Shown here: one piece after another, positions 39,301-41,030 of the stretch
Layout of the letters: each line of letters begins with the position of its first letter
How positions within the stretch are numbered: position 1 is the first letter of the stretch
Origin: Chromera velia
Taxonomy: Eukaryota > Sar > Chromeraceae
Assembly (NCBI GenBank): GCA_018398765.1
Contig: JAHBMJ010000422.1
Span: 1-41,030, forward strand
Length of the DNA: 41,030 bases
Direction: 5' to 3'
The notes under the pieces: model-generated
What the model was told of the DNA's origin: nothing
The model's database searches: none
Seen by the model: the letters and a program-made list of their open reading frames with translations, nothing else
Program-made: the position numbers and the translations under genes

Positions 39301-41030
39301 TTGTGCACATAACGATCAGATGCACCTCGCTGTTGCAGCGCGCTCTTCCCTTCTGCCTTTCCTTTCACCGTGCTGTACCGTGCCCCTTCGACTCCTTGAC
39401 GGTCCACCTGCTCGACTTTGTAAGATCACTGTCAGACAACCACCAGATCGGCAGGGAAATGCGGTGGAGGAGAAGTACGCGTTCTTTCAATGTGTGACAG
39501 GTGTGTGAGAGGGAGACGAAGACGGGAAGACGGATGCATGCCTCGTTTTGCACATGCTTTTCTGGCCTCTCCTATCGTTCTGCAATCCTTCCCTCTGTCG
39601 GATGTTTTTGTCATGCTCTCTGTCCTCCAATTCCCCTGTCGGCATATGGTGGGTCGATTAGCTGGTCTGATGGAATATTGGGCACATCTAAAGTCGGGGG
39701 GTAAATTCGTTCTATATTTGTGTCATTCCGTTGTCGTTTGCCGTCACTCTCTGGACAGAACGTCTCAATTCTTTCTTTGCATTCTTCTTCGCCCCTCGCC
39801 CCCTATTCTTGTCGGGTACCGACAGGAAGAGTATCGATCAGGGAAGAAAAAAGAGGGGTCTGGCTTGGTTCAAAGAAGAGGACCGCGCACACACACGGAC
39901 AGGCAGAAAGAAGAACGGGACCAGACAGCGAAAACACACCAACAAATGCAGAAGGAAACACACATGAACTTTCAATCTGCGATTGCATGAAAGAAAGAAT
40001 GAAAGAAGGTGCCTGCCTGGGTCTGAGGGTCCCCCCGTTCCCTTTCCTTCTCCCTCGAAAAGTCGTTGTGCATGCACAAATGGAGTCCCCCCCATCCAGT
40101 AAGAGTTTGAAAGAAAAGATGCATCGTCACCAGGGTTCATTGTCTCACTCCCACCGGGGTCTCCGCGATCAAGCAGGCAGGGGCCTATTGATTGGGAAGA
40201 AGAAGAAGAGAAAAGAGATTCCTGTTAGATCAAGTGAATTCAGGTGAGAAGGAACTCATGTTTGTGGACGGCTTTCAATTTACCCCGTCATTCTTGCTTT
40301 GCTTCTTTCAGTGCATTCGCGCTGTCTCCGGATGTTCCTACCTTGTCCATTTCCGGTTGGCCTACTCATGTGTGGATGACAGCGTTTGGCAGTTTGTGTG
40401 AGCCCACCCGCCACTAAGGTATTGCCCAGACGCAGTGCCAACATGCAAGCGAATTCTTTTGTTGTGAGACGAGAGGGAAGAGACGATGGAGACGAGACGA
40501 GAAGAGACGAGACGAAGAAAGACGAAGAGAGAATGATGCGATTGGATTTTGAGGAACAAAAGAAGGACCTGAGACGTTCACGCAAGTTCATTTTGTTTGC
40601 TATGTCTGTCCCTTTTGTTTGTGCTAGGAACAATGTTATTGAATTTTCACGTATGCGATCTGTCAAGACCCATCAACATCGAGCAATGTTGCATTGAGAA
40701 AAAAATGGAAGAAATTACACGTTCACCGGACAGCAGTAAAGAGAGAAGGATTCAAACTCATTCCCACCTTCCCGAAAAAAAAAAAAAACGAAAGATATAT
40801 ACAAAGTCAGACGATCTCAAGTTGAACCTTTTTCTTTGTTTGTCTCTTCATCTTTCTCATTCCCCTGGAAGTGCTTGAAGTCCCTGGTGACAAACGTTGG
40901 TGTTCCCTTCCCGTTTTGCTTGTCTTGCATTTTTTCTTTTCTCTTTTCAACTTCTGAATTTCATGATTTGATCCAACCCGATGCGATAAGTGCCTTAAGA
41001 CCCAAATGCCTAATTTGCCCCCCCCCCCCC
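39301..41030. other. No supported gene; GA-rich tract and terminal C-run
   Basis: Several overlapping frames on both strands, none with a recognisable domain. A GACGAGACGAGAAGAGACG-type purine repeat is at 40465-40530, TGCATGCA at 40069-40076, A14 near 40777, and the window ends in a C-run of about 12, the same feature that precedes the N gap at 21919, so a gap may follow. An undetected multi-exon gene with short exons cannot be excluded. Confidence 0.4.

Noticed and set aside
1-41030. CRISPR arrays, bacterial operons or rRNA genes
   Set aside because: No regularly spaced identical repeats with unique spacers, no operon-like gene packing and no conserved rRNA blocks; genes contain spliceosomal introns.

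Overview
The window looks like nuclear DNA from a eukaryote. Coding exons are separated by GT-AG introns of about 90 to 660 bp whose phases agree across the junctions. Microsatellites (GT, GA, CTGT, TA) and AT-rich stretches without genes are abundant, and retrotransposon and DNA-transposon debris is present. A calcineurin B gene with many introns, a microsomal-type P450, Merlin/IS1595 (ISXO2-like) transposases, Copia remnants and frequent TGCATGCA palindromes would suit a chromerid or related alveolate alga. That placement is an inference, not something the sequence proves. Runs of N (14427, 15727, 21919-22155, 38151-38152) mark scaffold joins.

Layout. 0.2-1.3 kb: OTU-domain cysteine protease-like gene (-). 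2.2-3.6 kb: two small unrecognised coding segments in AT-rich DNA. 4.4-6.1 kb: Merlin/IS1595-type transposase gene (+) with one intron and a frame break in an A12 run. 6.1-8.85 kb: dispersed GGTGCA-rich repeat and a four-unit AT-rich tandem repeat. 9.07-11.9 kb: multi-exon nuclear-looking protein (-) with two SUMO-interaction-like motifs, a K/E/R-rich coiled segment and an RGG box; one intron is two copies of a 94-bp unit. 12.4-13.0 kb: second, diverged Merlin/IS1595 transposase fragment (+). 14.7-17.2 kb: complete six-exon calcineurin B (-). 18.0-18.3 kb: MITE-like inverted repeat. 18.4-25.3 kb: a decayed Copia retrotransposon (-) split by a 3.6-kb DNA transposon with about 47-bp terminal inverted repeats and a TTCA(A) target duplication. 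26.2-27.8 kb: duplicated microsatellite block. 29.3-31.6 kb: complete three-exon cytochrome P450 (+). 33.2-35.2 kb: ankyrin-repeat gene (-) with one frame break. 36.1-37.8 kb: secreted or lumenal glycoprotein of unknown function (+). 38.2-41.0 kb: no convincing gene.

The host genes (OTU protein, SIM/RGG protein, calcineurin B, P450, ankyrin protein, secreted protein) do not form a recognisable pathway; they look like ordinary singletons set among repeats. Calcineurin B points to Ca2+-dependent phosphatase signalling and the P450 to ER-bound oxidation. The most unusual structures are the nested transposon, the tandemly duplicated intron, and a recurring module of GC-rich palindromes, a TATA-like run and TGCATGCA that sits upstream of several genes and may be the local promoter type.
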